A stretch of DNA of 64,000 bases from Mycobacterium marinum (lineage in GTDB: Bacteria; Actinomycetota; Actinomycetes; Mycobacteriales; Mycobacteriaceae): positions 5,828,001 through 5,892,000 of the forward strand of contig NZ_CP024190.1 in the NCBI RefSeq assembly GCF_003391395.1, given 5' to 3'. How positions within the stretch are numbered: the stretch's first letter is position 1; the number at the start of each line of letters is the position of its first letter. The notes beneath the pieces were generated by a model that was not told where the DNA came from, searched no databases, and saw nothing but the letters and a program-made list of their open reading frames with translations. Both the position numbers and the translations under genes were made by a program. Of the stretch, positions 35,332-45,900 are shown piece after piece.

Positions 35332-38300
35332 ATGTCCTACCTGATTGTCGCGCCAGAGGCGATGACGGCGGCCGCCGGCGACCTGGCCGGCATCGGTTCG
35401 TCAGTCGCCGCGGCTAGCGCGGCGGCGGCGGGTCCCACCACCGCGATGCTGACAGCGGCCGCCGACGAGGTGTCCACCGCCATCGCCGCGTTCTTCTCCG
35501 AGCACGCCGCCGACTATCAGCGGTTGGCCGGCCAAGCGGCCGCATTGCATACCCAGTTGGAGCGGGTCCTGAGTGCGGGCGCGGTGGCCTACGCCGCCGC
35601 GGAGGCAACCGGCACATCACCGCTGCAGCTGGCCATCAACGCGGTGAGCGCACCCGCGCAGAGCCTGCTGGCCCGCCCAATCATCGGCAACGGTGCCAAT
35701 GCGACGACGCCCGGAGGCAACGGCGGCGACGGCGGCTGGTTGTTCGGCAGCGGAGGCAACGGCGCGGCCGGTGCTGCCGGCCAGGCTGGCGGCACCGGCG
35801 GATCGGCCGGCTTGTTGGGCAATGGCGGCGCGGGTGGCGCCGGTGGGACCGGCGGCGCCAGCGGTGGCAATGGAGGTAACGGCGGGCTGCTGTTCGGCGG
35901 CGGCGGGATCGGCGGCACCGGCGGCACCGGCGCGGCCGGCGCCGGCATGGGTGGCCTGGGCGGCAATGGCGGCAGTGGGTCCTGGCTCATCGGCGGCGGT
36001 GGCGCCGGCGGGGCCGGCGGTATCGGCGGGACCGGCGGCGGCACCGGCGGCGTCGGCGGCACCGGCGGAGACGCCGGCTGGCTGGTCGGTGCCGGCGGGT
36101 CAGGTGGGGCCGGTGGCATCGGCGCCACCGGGACCGGCAGCGGCGGCGCGGCCGGGAATGGCGGCATCGGCGGCAACGGTGGCGCTGGCGGATTGTTCAT
36201 GAACGGCGGCGACGGCGGGGCGGGCGGCCAAGGTGGCGACGGGGCCGCGGGCGCGGCAGCTGCGGCCGCCGGCGGCACCGGCGGCGACGGCGGTCTGGGT
36301 GGCAACGGCGGCGCCGGCGGCGCCGGTGGCGACGGGCCGGTGCTGTTCGGCCACGGTGGCGCCGGAGGACTCGGCGGCCAAGGCGGCACCGGCGGCATCG
36401 GCGGCACTGGCGGAGCGGGCACCACCAGCATCGCCGCCGGCACCGGCGGCAACGGTGGTGCCGGTGGCGCCGCGGGTGGCGGCGGCACCGCGGGCGCCGC
36501 GGGACCACTGACCAACGCCGGGTTGGCCGGCGGTTTCGGCACCGGCGGCACCGGCGGCACCGGCGGTACCGGCGGTGCCGGCGCGCCCGGCATCGACGGG
36601 GCGGCCCTCGGCGAGGGCGGCACCAACGGCTACATCGGCGGCAACGGCGGCAACGGCGGTGCCGGTGGCGCCGCGGTGGGAGGCGGTGCCGCGGGCGACG
36701 GCGGTCAGGGTGGCCACGGCGGCACTGGCGGCATGGGTGGAGCCGGGGCGAACGGAATCACCGGTGGCGGGGTGACCGGTGCGGGTGGCAGCGGCGGTGA
36801 CGGCGGTCAAGGCGGCGAGCCCGGGACCGGCGGCGCCGCCGGCTCCGGCGGTGGCGGTCAGACCGGCAGCCTCGGCATCGGCGGCACCGGTGGACACGGT
36901 GGTGCGGGCGGAGACGGTACGCCCGGCGACAACGGCGCTGCCGGCCCCACCGCGGGAACCGGCGATCCGGGCGTCGACGGCGGGGCCGGCGGCAACGGCG
37001 GTACCGGCGGGCAGGGCGGCAGCAACGGCACCGGCGGCAACGGCGGTACCGGCGGCAGCGGCGCGACCGGCGGCGACGGCGGTACCGGCGGCGCCGGGAC
37101 GGCTACCGACGCGGGCGGCACCGGCGGTCAGGGTGGCGTCGGCGGCGCCGGCGGGGCACCCGGTGCGGCCGGGCTGGGCGGTACCGGCGGTCAGACGGGC
37201 AACGAGGGCGTCGGCGGAAATGGCGGGCAGGGCGGTCACGGCGGTGCTGGCGGCAACGGAGTCGACGGCGCCGACGCCAACCTGTTCACCGGCGACAACG
37301 GCGGCGACGGTACCGCCGGAGGCAAGGGCGGCGACGGGGGTGCCGGTGGCGCCGCCGGCGCCAATGGCGGTACCGGCGGGGGCGGCGGCATCGGTGGGGG
37401 CGGCGGTGTTGGCGGCGACGGCGGCAACGGCGGTAGCGGCAACACCGGAACGTCCTCGGCACCCGCGGGCGGTACCGGCGGAACTGGCGGCACCGGAGCC
37501 GATGGTGGAGCCGGCGGCAACGGCGGCGCCGCCGGGGGTGCCGGTGGCACCGGCGGTCAGGGTGGCACCGGGGGCGGTGCCGGCAAGGGCGGCACCGGCG
37601 GGGCGGGCGGTGCCGCCGTGACTCCCGGACTTGGCATCGGGGACGAGCCCGCAGGCGGTACCGGTGGTACCGGCGGGCACGGCGGCACCGGAGGCCACGG
37701 CGGCACCGGAGGAGCAGCCGGCAACGGCGGGGCGGGCGGAGCCGGCGGGGAGGCCGGCGACGGCGGCAGCGGCGGCGAGGGGGGCGACGGCGGGGCGGGC
37801 GCGCAGGGCACCACCGTGTCCCTCCCCGGCTCCGGCGGAAACGCCGGCAACGGCGGCAATGCCGGCGGCGGCGGCGTGGGTGGCACCGGCGGGGCCGGCG
37901 CTACCGGGGCACCCGCCGGTGGCGGCGGCACCGGCGGCAATGGCGGCAATGCCGGCGCCGGAGGTAAGGGCGGCGCCGGCGCGTTCGGCGGGGCGGGCAG
38001 CTCCCCCGGATTCCTCAGCCCCGCAGGCGACGGCGGTGCTGGTGGTGATGCCGGCACCGCGGGAGCGGGCGGCAACGGCGGCGCCGGCGGCGCGGGTCCG
38101 AGCGGCGGCAATGGCGGGACCGGCGGCAACGGCGGCCATGGCGGCAATGGCGGAAACGGCGCCGAGGGCGCCATCGGCGCGCAGTTCGTCCCCGCCTCCA
38201 GCCTCCCGACACCGTCCGGCGGAGCCGGTGGCGATGGCGGCAACGGGAGTAACGGCGGTGCGCCGGGCGCGGGCGGCAGTGCCGGCGCCGGCACCGGCGG

Positions 38301-39558
38301 CAGCACCGGCGGCCAAGGCACCGGCGGCAACGGCGGCAACGGCGGCAACGGCGGCAACGGCGCCGACGGCGCGAACGCCGTCAACATCGCCTTCACTCCC
38401 AACCAGCCCCAGGCCACAGCCGGCAACCCTGGCGGTTCGGGGATCACCGGGGAAATCGGCGGGAACGGCACCAATGGCAGCCCCGCAACACTGCCGACCA
38501 CGCAGGTCCAGCAGGGTGGCGACGGCGGAGCCGGCGGCACCGGCACCAATGCCGCCAACAACGAAGTGGCCACCGGCGGGGAAGGCGGCACCGGCGGCAC
38601 CGGCAGCGCCGGCGGTCCGGGCGGTGACGGCGGTGTCGGCGGCGACGCGTCAGAAACCGGCACCGACGGTGTGGCCGTCGGCGGGCAAGGCGGACAGGGC
38701 GGAGCCGGCGGTCAGTTCGGCGGCGGCGGCAACGGTGGGGACGGTGGGAATGTCACCGCCGGATCGGCCGGCAGCACCGCGGGTAACGGCGGCAACGGCG
38801 GCAACGCCAACAACGGCACCATCGAGGGCTCCCCCGCCGGCGGCAACGGTTCCGCGGGCGGCGACGGCGGCGACGGCGGCGACGTCGCCTCCGGGGCGAC
38901 CGGCACCGCCGGTACTGGCGGTACGGGCGGTGCCGGCAATGACGGAACCATCAACGCCGGCACCGGCGGCAATGGTGGCGCCGGGGGCAGGGCCGGTAGC
39001 GGCGGCGCCAACGGCGGCAACGGGGGAACCGGCGGAACCGGCGGCGACGGCGGCAAGGGCGGTGGCGGTGCCGTCGGCGGTAGCGGCGGGGATGGCGGCG
39101 ACGGCGGCATCAATAACGGCGCCGGCGCCAACGGCAACGGAGGCGGCGGCGGCACCGGCGGCACCGGCTCCATCGGTGCGGCCGGTGGCAATGGCGGACA
39201 AGGCGGCAGTGGGGGCGCTGCGGGTTCTGGCGGCGGCACCGCGGGCAATGGCGGGGCCGGCGGGGTCGGCGGGGCGGGCGGGACCGGCGGGGTCGGCGGT
39301 GGCGGCGGCGACGGCGGAGCGGGTGCCCTGGCGGGCACCGGTGGCAGCGGCGGCACCGGCGGTGCCAGCGGCGCCGGCGGCAGCGGCGGCGGTGGCGGCC
39401 TGTCCGGCAGCGGCCAGAGCGGCGCAAACGGCGGCACCGGCGGCGCTAGTCAGGAGGGCCAAGACGGCCAGGCAAGCACCGACTCCGACGGCGGCGCCGG
39501 GGGCGCCGGCGGCACCGCGGGCAGCGGCGGCGCGGCGGGCGCCGGAGGCCAGGCCTGA
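35332..39558 (+). CDS. PE_PGRS family protein (position of PE_PGRS53/54)
   Basis: A 1,408-residue protein. The PE domain (residues about 1-95) begins MSYLIVAPEAM and ends with the ESX secretion signal YAAAE. A linker with ARPIIGNG (the GRPLI-type motif) follows, then about 1,270 residues of Gly-Gly-X repeats. The PGRS part is heterogeneous: the first third has hydrophobic inserts such as GGWLFGSGG, while the rest is GGTGG/GGNGG. PE_PGRS proteins are exported by ESX-5 to the cell surface. The ATG at 35332 is chosen over an upstream frame extension because the PE domain starts there. Its TGA stop overlaps the ATG of the next gene. It lies downstream of fadD17 exactly as PE_PGRS53 does. Confidence 0.9.
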   Translation: MSYLIVAPEAMTAAAGDLAGIGSSVAAASAAAAGPTTAMLTAAADEVSTAIAAFFSEHAADYQRLAGQAAALHTQLERVLSAGAVAYAAAEATGTSPLQLAINAVSAPAQSLLARPIIGNGANATTPGGNGGDGGWLFGSGGNGAAGAAGQAGGTGGSAGLLGNGGAGGAGGTGGASGGNGGNGGLLFGGGGIGGTGGTGAAGAGMGGLGGNGGSGSWLIGGGGAGGAGGIGGTGGGTGGVGGTGGDAGWLVGAGGSGGAGGIGATGTGSGGAAGNGGIGGNGGAGGLFMNGGDGGAGGQGGDGAAGAAAAAAGGTGGDGGLGGNGGAGGAGGDGPVLFGHGGAGGLGGQGGTGGIGGTGGAGTTSIAAGTGGNGGAGGAAGGGGTAGAAGPLTNAGLAGGFGTGGTGGTGGTGGAGAPGIDGAALGEGGTNGYIGGNGGNGGAGGAAVGGGAAGDGGQGGHGGTGGMGGAGANGITGGGVTGAGGSGGDGGQGGEPGTGGAAGSGGGGQTGSLGIGGTGGHGGAGGDGTPGDNGAAGPTAGTGDPGVDGGAGGNGGTGGQGGSNGTGGNGGTGGSGATGGDGGTGGAGTATDAGGTGGQGGVGGAGGAPGAAGLGGTGGQTGNEGVGGNGGQGGHGGAGGNGVDGADANLFTGDNGGDGTAGGKGGDGGAGGAAGANGGTGGGGGIGGGGGVGGDGGNGGSGNTGTSSAPAGGTGGTGGTGADGGAGGNGGAAGGAGGTGGQGGTGGGAGKGGTGGAGGAAVTPGLGIGDEPAGGTGGTGGHGGTGGHGGTGGAAGNGGAGGAGGEAGDGGSGGEGGDGGAGAQGTTVSLPGSGGNAGNGGNAGGGGVGGTGGAGATGAPAGGGGTGGNGGNAGAGGKGGAGAFGGAGSSPGFLSPAGDGGAGGDAGTAGAGGNGGAGGAGPSGGNGGTGGNGGHGGNGGNGAEGAIGAQFVPASSLPTPSGGAGGDGGNGSNGGAPGAGGSAGAGTGGSTGGQGTGGNGGNGGNGGNGADGANAVNIAFTPNQPQATAGNPGGSGITGEIGGNGTNGSPATLPTTQVQQGGDGGAGGTGTNAANNEVATGGEGGTGGTGSAGGPGGDGGVGGDASETGTDGVAVGGQGGQGGAGGQFGGGGNGGDGGNVTAGSAGSTAGNGGNGGNANNGTIEGSPAGGNGSAGGDGGDGGDVASGATGTAGTGGTGGAGNDGTINAGTGGNGGAGGRAGSGGANGGNGGTGGTGGDGGKGGGGAVGGSGGDGGDGGINNGAGANGNGGGGGTGGTGSIGAAGGNGGQGGSGGAAGSGGGTAGNGGAGGVGGAGGTGGVGGGGGDGGAGALAGTGGSGGTGGASGAGGSGGGGGLSGSGQSGANGGTGGASQEGQDGQASTDSDGGAGGAGGTAGSGGAAGAGGQA

Positions 39559-40283
39559 TGATGGGCGCGCCCCGCGCCGCGCTCGAGGCAAGCTTCGAGC
39601 GGCTGTGCACCGCGCTGCCGGCGACCGCGGGTGTGGCGGTCGCGCTCCCCGACAGCGGCGAGACCTGTTCGTTGGGCCCCTGGTCGACCGGCGTCGCCTG
39701 GTCGACGGCCAAAGTGCCGTTGGCGATCGCAGCGCTGCGCCGCGACCCACGGCGCGCAGCCGCATGGGTGACCAAGGCGATCACCGAATCGGACAACGCG
39801 GCCGCCGAGCAGCTGTGGTCGCAGCTGGGCGACCCCCTCGATGCCGCCAAACAGGTGCAGGCCGTCATCGGCACGGCCGGCGATGAGTGCACCCGGGTGG
39901 AATCGCGCCGACTTCGGCGCGGTTTCACCGCATTCGGTCAAACACCATGGCGCCTGGACCGGCAAGCGCTGTTCGCCGCGGGACTGCCCGGTGTTGCGGA
40001 AGCGAGCCCCGTCATCGACTTGATGCGCCATCTCACCGAGCGCCATCGCTGGGGTCTGGCCGCCAAAGGAGTTGCCGCAAAAGGCGGTTGGGGCCCCGGC
40101 CACGACGGCGACTATCTGGTGCGGCAGTTCGGCATCGTGCCCACCGGATCGGGCCATCTGGGTGTGGCATTGGCCGCGCAGGCAGCCAGCTTCCAAACCG
40201 GAGTCAAGGCGCTGAACAGGATCGCGGATTGGCTCCTGGGCGGCAGCGCAAAGCTATCTGCCCTTACCGGAGGCGGCGGCTAG
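39558..40283 (+). CDS. Penicillin-recognising serine-hydrolase-like protein, coupled to a PE_PGRS gene
   Basis: A 241-residue protein with the three active-site motifs of the beta-lactamase/penicillin-binding-protein fold: STAK (Ser49-Lys52), SDN (78-80) and KGG (175-177). The omega-loop Glu of class A beta-lactamases is not evident, so hydrolysis of beta-lactams is doubtful; a peptidase, esterase or binding role is equally possible. There is no signal peptide. Its ATG overlaps the TGA of the PE_PGRS gene by one base (TGATG), so its translation depends on that gene. The 3' end overlaps the convergent ilvX stop by four bases (shared CTAG). I do not recall this gene in H37Rv. Confidence 0.75.
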   Translation: MMGAPRAALEASFERLCTALPATAGVAVALPDSGETCSLGPWSTGVAWSTAKVPLAIAALRRDPRRAAAWVTKAITESDNAAAEQLWSQLGDPLDAAKQVQAVIGTAGDECTRVESRRLRRGFTAFGQTPWRLDRQALFAAGLPGVAEASPVIDLMRHLTERHRWGLAAKGVAAKGGWGPGHDGDYLVRQFGIVPTGSGHLGVALAAQAASFQTGVKALNRIADWLLGGSAKLSALTGGGG

Positions 40284-41827
40284 CCCAGCAGCGATGGCAC
40301 GACGGCGTCGATCAGATGCGGCCCGGGTTCATTGAAGGCGCCGCGCAGCGCGTCCGCAAATTCCTCGCAGCTACCGACCCGCCGGGCCGGAACACCCATG
40401 CCTTCCGCAATCTTGACGAAATCCATTGTGGGACGGGAGATATCAAGAAGATCCAGCGCTTTGGGACCGGGCGCCGAGCCGGCACCCACGCGCTGCAACT
40501 CCACTCGCAGAATATCGTAGGCGCCGTTGTTGTAGATGACGGTGGTGACATCGAGGTTTTCCCGGGCCTGGGTCCACAACCCGGAGATCGTGTACATCGC
40601 CGACCCGTCGGATTGCAGGCACAGCACCGGACGTTCGGGCGCCGCGACCGCGGCACCCACCGCGGCCGGAATGCCGTAACCGATCGCCCCGCCGGTCAGC
40701 GTCAGCCAATCGTGGGCCGGCGCACCGGCGGTCGCCTGCGGCAGCAGCACACCCGAGGTGTTGGACTCGTCGACGACGATCGCACGTTCGGGCATCAGCG
40801 CGCCGATCACGTCCGCCGCTGACATCGAGGTCAGCGCGCCCGTCGGCAGTTGCGGGCGCGATAGCGCGGCCAGCGGCGCACTCGTCCCGGGCGCAACCTC
40901 GTCGGCCAGTGCGATCAAGGCATCAGCCGCTCCCCGGTGCCCGGCAAGCTCGTGCACCGTGCATCCGGCGGGCACCAGATCGCTGGCCATGCCCGGGTAG
41001 GCGAAGAACGACACCGGCGATTTCGCGCCGGCCAGCACCAGATGTTTGGCCCCGTCCAGCTGTGCCGCCGCGGCCTCGGCGAAGTATCCGAGCCGTTCCA
41101 CCGCGGGCACTCCAGCGCCGCGCTCCAGCCGGGTCGGGAATGTCTCGCACAGCCACCGCGCGCCGGTCGCCTCGGCGATACGAGCGGCCGCGGCCAGACC
41201 CGGCCCCCGGGTGGCGTCCCCACCGATCAGGAGCAGGGCCGGTTCCGCCGAGCGCAGCATCTTGGCGATCGAGACCACGTCGCCGGTGACCGGCGCGGGT
41301 TGCGCCGGCGGCACCATGGCCGGCTCGGCGCCCTCGGACCAGGACGCGTCCGCCGGCAGGATCAGCGTGCAAACCTGCGGCCCCTGCCGGCTGGCGGCGA
41401 TGGCCTTGGCGGTGTCGGCGCCGACATCGGCGGCCGTCTCGGTCCGGTGCACCCAGCCCGAAACCGTGCCGGCCAATGCGTCGATGTCGGATTCCAATGG
41501 GGCGTCGTACTTCTTGTGGTAAGTCGCGTGGTCTCCGACGACCACAACCATCGGCACCCGGGCCCGGCGGGCGTTGTGCAGGTTGGCCAGGCCGTTGCCG
41601 AGTCCGGGGCCCAGATGCAGCAGCACCGCTGCGGGCTTGTCGGCCATGCGGGCATAGCCATCGGCCGCACCGGTGGCCACGCCCTCGAAGAGGGCGAGCA
41701 CACCGCGCATGTCCGCAACGGTGTCCAGTGCGGCCACGAAATGCATCTCCGAGGTACCGGGGTTGGCAAAGCACACGTCAACACCACCATCGACCAAGGT
41801 GTTGATCAGAGCCTGGGCACCGTTCAC
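40280..41827 (-). CDS. ilvX: Acetolactate-synthase-like ThDP enzyme IlvX
   Basis: A 515-residue thiamine-diphosphate enzyme, the same length as Rv3509c. The cofactor-activating glutamate is Glu27 in NPGTSE, and the C-terminal ThDP/Mg motif reads SDGSAMY...NNGAY. It is shorter than housekeeping IlvB (about 600), and annotation as acetolactate synthase rests on similarity only; it may be a 2-oxoacid decarboxylase. Ligation to the downstream amidohydrolase-like gene in the same orientation (13-bp gap) suggests a two-gene unit. The pair sits between the two PE_PGRS genes, as in H37Rv. Confidence 0.88.
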   Translation of the reverse strand: MNGAQALINTLVDGGVDVCFANPGTSEMHFVAALDTVADMRGVLALFEGVATGAADGYARMADKPAAVLLHLGPGLGNGLANLHNARRARVPMVVVVGDHATYHKKYDAPLESDIDALAGTVSGWVHRTETAADVGADTAKAIAASRQGPQVCTLILPADASWSEGAEPAMVPPAQPAPVTGDVVSIAKMLRSAEPALLLIGGDATRGPGLAAAARIAEATGARWLCETFPTRLERGAGVPAVERLGYFAEAAAAQLDGAKHLVLAGAKSPVSFFAYPGMASDLVPAGCTVHELAGHRGAADALIALADEVAPGTSAPLAALSRPQLPTGALTSMSAADVIGALMPERAIVVDESNTSGVLLPQATAGAPAHDWLTLTGGAIGYGIPAAVGAAVAAPERPVLCLQSDGSAMYTISGLWTQARENLDVTTVIYNNGAYDILRVELQRVGAGSAPGPKALDLLDISRPTMDFVKIAEGMGVPARRVGSCEEFADALRGAFNEPGPHLIDAVVPSLLG

Positions 41828-41839
41828 CTGCCTACTCCT

Positions 41840-42670
41840 TTATCTTGGGGGTCGTTGCGCGAGCCCGAAGACCCGCTCGGCGTTGCCGTGCAGAAAGTCG
41901 CGTCGAGCCTCGTCTTCCAGACCGAGTTCGTCAAGGCCCGCCAGGGCGTGCGCATGAGCGATCATCGGGAAGTTGGTGCCGAACAAGACTTTGCGTCGTC
42001 CGGTGCCAGTCTTCATGAATCGGATCAACTCGTGCGGCAGCCGCTTGATCGTGTAGGCCGACGTGTCGATGTAGACGTTTTCGTGTTTGCGCGCCACCGC
42101 GACCATCTCTTCTGTCCACGGGTAGCCGACGTGACCGCAGACGATCACCAGCTCCGGGAAGTCCAGGGCCACTTGGTCGATGTAGGGGATCGGGCGGCCG
42201 GTCTCCGATGGCCGCAGCGGGCCGGTGTGCCCGACTTGGGTGCAGAACGGAACCCCCGACTCCACGCATTCGGCGAACAGTGGGTAATAGCGGCGATCGG
42301 TGGGCGGCGCCTCCCACAACCAGGGCACCACCCGCAGACCGACGAACCCCGAAGCGACTCGGCTTCGCAGCTCGCGAACCGCGACCATCGGACGGTCCAG
42401 GTCTACCGCCGCCAGCCCGGCGAATCGCTGCGGGTGCAGATCGACCCACCCCGCAACCTCGTCGTTAGACACCAGATCCTGACCATTGGGACCACGCCAC
42501 GCGCTGAGTAGACCGAACTCGACGTCGGCGGCATCCATCGATGCAATGGTCGCCTCGATGGGGATCTGGGCCTCGGGGATCGAGCTGTCGGTCCAGCGGC
42601 GCAGCGAGGCCAGCATGTCGCTGCGCAGGAATCGCTGAGTCGGATGCTGCATCCACGCGTCGATCGTCAT
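41840..42670 (-). CDS. Amidohydrolase (Amidohydrolase_2/ACMSD-like), Rv3510c type
   Basis: A 276-residue TIM-barrel protein of the amidohydrolase-2 group, to which decarboxylases such as ACMSD belong. The usual HxH near the N-terminus is replaced by WMQHP (one His). Later metal-site candidates are CTQVGHTG and VCGHVGYPW, and FGTNFP near residue 240 resembles the family G(S/T)DxP motif, with Asp replaced by Asn. With first and last metal ligands altered, the reaction cannot be assumed. It is upstream of ilvX in the same transcription direction and corresponds to Rv3510c. Confidence 0.82.
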   Translation of the reverse strand: MTIDAWMQHPTQRFLRSDMLASLRRWTDSSIPEAQIPIEATIASMDAADVEFGLLSAWRGPNGQDLVSNDEVAGWVDLHPQRFAGLAAVDLDRPMVAVRELRSRVASGFVGLRVVPWLWEAPPTDRRYYPLFAECVESGVPFCTQVGHTGPLRPSETGRPIPYIDQVALDFPELVIVCGHVGYPWTEEMVAVARKHENVYIDTSAYTIKRLPHELIRFMKTGTGRRKVLFGTNFPMIAHAHALAGLDELGLEDEARRDFLHGNAERVFGLAQRPPR

Positions 42671-42920
42671 CGCACTTCAGACTCTAGACGGCCATCGCGC
42701 CCGCATCGCTGCTGGTCTGGCGGTGCGAGGACGTCGACCTCGATATCCGGACACAGGACCGTCGCGCAGCACCAAAAACTAAAAGAAACTGAATGAATAT
42801 CAGAGAAAGCGCGTTTCCTGTTGCCATCCGTTGCATAGCATCCGTTCCGACGAGTCCGGCGTGGGGGCGGTCGTCGCAAGCCGTATGTAGACCGTTTTTA
42901 GCGAGCCCTGGGAGCTTGTC
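42671..42920. promoter_or_regulatory. Upstream region of the giant PE_PGRS gene
   Basis: This 250-bp divergent intergenic region has an AT-richer core around 42770-42850. An 8-bp direct repeat CATCCGTT occurs at 42825-42832 and 42839-42846, 14 bp apart, which could place a dimeric regulator. GGGAG lies about eight bases before the TTG start at 42921. I could not assign a confident -10/-35 pair. Confidence 0.35.
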
Positions 42921-45900
42921 TTGACCTACGTTGTCGTTTCACCAGAGATCGTCGCCGCCGCGGCAGGAACCCTAACGAGGATCAGTTCCTCTGTCAGCGC
43001 CGCTAACGCGGCAGCGGCAGCCTCCACCACTGACCTGCTGGCCGCAGGCGCCGATGAAGTATCCACACGCATCGCCGCCCTCTTCGGCGTGCATGGCCTC
43101 GAATACCAGCACATAAGCGCGCAGGCAGCGGCATATCACGAGCAGTTCATACAAGCGATGCAAGGCGGCGCCCGGTCATACGCATGGGCTGAGGCCGCCA
43201 ACGCTGAGCAAAATCTACTGAACCTCATCAACTCACCCACTCAGGCGTTCTTCGGGCGCTCTCTCATCGGGGACGGCGCCAACGCGACAACTCCGGGTGG
43301 AGCCGGCGGAGATGGTGGACTGCTCATCGGTAACGGCGGCAACGGAGCGGCCGGCGCCGCCGGCCAGGCCGGTGGCGCCGGCGGCTCCGGGGGCCTCTTG
43401 GGTAACGGGGGCAACGGCGGGGCCGGCGGAATCGGCGGTGGGGCCGGCGGGGTTGGGGGCAACGGCGGCTGGCTGTACGGCCGGGGCGGTGTCGGCGGGG
43501 CGGGCGGAATGGGCGGCGGCACGGGTGGCGCCGGCGGCCACGCCTGGTTGTTCGGGCATGGCGGGACAGGCGGCCTCGGAGGTGGTGGCGGGATCGGCGC
43601 CGGGGGCGCCGGCGGCAACGGGGGCTTGCTGTACGGCCACGGCGGCGCCGGTGCAGCTGGCGGCGCCGGCCAGGCGGGGGGCGACGGCGGATCTGCTGGC
43701 CTCTGGGGCCGCGGAGGCGCCGGTGGTGCAGCGGGTGTCGGAGGCTCCACCGGCGGCAGCGGCGGCAGCGGCGGCCTGCTAATCGGCGCCGGCGGCAGCG
43801 GCGGCGCTGGCACTTCTGGCGGGGCGGGCGGCCACGGCGGGTGGCTGATCGGCGACGGCGGCCCGGGCGGCACCGGCGGTGACGGCGGCGGATCCGGCGG
43901 CAGTGGCGGCGATGCGGCATGGCTCTTTGGCAGCGGAGGCGCTGGCGGTGCAGGGGGAATCGGCGGCGGCACCGGCGGCCAGGGCGGCGACGGCGGTTTC
44001 CTGATCGGTAACGCCGGCAGCGGCGGCATCGGTGGGATCGGAGCTACCGGTACCCCCGGCGGGCACGGCGGCGATGGCGGGAACCCCGGATGGCTACTCG
44101 GGGCGGCCGGCACTGGCGGCCTCGGCGGCGCCGGCGGCGCTGCCGCCTCCACCGGCACCGCCGGAGGAGTCGGTGGCGACGGCGGAGCCGGTGGACGCGG
44201 TGGGTTATTCATGCACGGTGGTGCCGGAGGGAACGGCGGTACCGGCGGCGCGGGCGCTGGCGGTACTGATGGCGGCGGCAGCGGCGGAGCCGGCGGCGCG
44301 GGCGGCAACGGTGGGGCTGGTGGTCGCGCCCCACTACTCTTCGGACGCGGCGGAACGGGCGGCTACGGAGGCAGCGGCGGCAGCGGCGGGCACGGCGGCA
44401 CCGGATTGGACGGCAATCTGGCCGGTCTTGGTGGCGACGGTGGAGGTGGAGGCACAGGCGGTGACGGCGGCGCCCCTGGCACCGGCGGGGCCGGTGGTGC
44501 CCGCCACCTCTTCAGCCATAACGGCCGGTCCGGCAGCACTGGTGACGGTGGCGCCGGCGGCAGCGGCGGTCGCGGCGGCGATGGTGCAGCCGGCACAGAC
44601 GCTGCAGCTAACTCCGGTGCCATAGGTGGAACCGGATTTTCTGGCGGGGCCGGCGGTGCGGGCGGTGTCGGTGGCGGCGCGGGTGCAAATCAAGGCGCCG
44701 GCGGCCAAGGCGGCGACGGCGGCCACGGCGGCACCGGCGGCGACGGCGGCGACGGCGCTGCGGGCACTGACCCGCTGCTGGCCGCCCAAGCCGGCGGCCA
44801 AGGCGGCGACGGCGGCACCGGCGGCGCGGCCGGCACCGGCGGCACCGGCTCGACCATGGGCACCGACGGCACCGCGGGTGACGGCGGCACCGGCGGGGCC
44901 GGCGGCCACGGCGGGACCGGCGCCGACAACACCACCGTGGTCGGTGCGGGCGCCATGGGCGCCGCGGGCGGCCAGGGCGGAGCCGGCGGGACCGGCGGCA
45001 CCGGCGGCGCAGCCGGCACCGGCGGCGGCGGACTCCAAGGCGCCGGCGGCCAAGGCGGCGACGGCGGCCACGGCGGCACCGGCGGCGACGGCGGCGACGG
45101 CGCTGCGGGCACTGACCCGCTGCTGGCCGCCCAAGCCGGCGGCCAAGGCGGCGACGGCGGCACCGGCGGCGCGGCCGGCACCGGCGGCACCGGCTCGACC
45201 ATGGGCACCGACGGCACCGCGGGTGACGGCGGCACCGGCGGGGCCGGCGGCCACGGCGGGACCGGCGCCGACAACACCACCGTGGTCGGTGCGGGCGCCA
45301 TGGGCGCCGCGGGCGGCCAGGGCGGAGCCGGCGGGACCGGCGGCACCGGCGGCGCAGCCGGCACCGGCGGCGGCGGACTCCAAGGCGCCGGCGGCCAAGG
45401 CGGCGACGGCGGCCACGGCGGCACCGGCGGCGACGGCGGCGACGGCGCTGCGGGCACTGACCCGCTGCTGGCCGCCCAAGCCGGCGGCCAAGGCGGCGAC
45501 GGCGGCACCGGCGGCGCGGCCGGCACCGGCGGCACCGGCTCGACCATGGGCACCGACGGCACCGCGGGTGACGGCGGCACCGGCGGGGCCGGCGGCCACG
45601 GCGGGACCGGCGCCGACAACACCACCGTGGTCGGTGCGGGCGCCATGGGCGCCGCGGGCGGCCAGGGCGGAGCCGGCGGGACCGGCGGCACCGGCGGCGC
45701 AGCCGGCACCGGCGGCGGCGGACTCCAAGGCGCCGGCGGCCAAGGCGGCGACGGCGGCCACGGCGGCACCGGCGGCGACGGCGGCGACGGCGCTGCGGGC
45801 ACTGACCCGCTGCTGGCCGCCCAAGCCGGCGGCCAAGGCGGCGACGGCGGCACCGGCGGCGCGGCCGGCACCGGCGGCACCGGCTCGACCATGGGCACCG

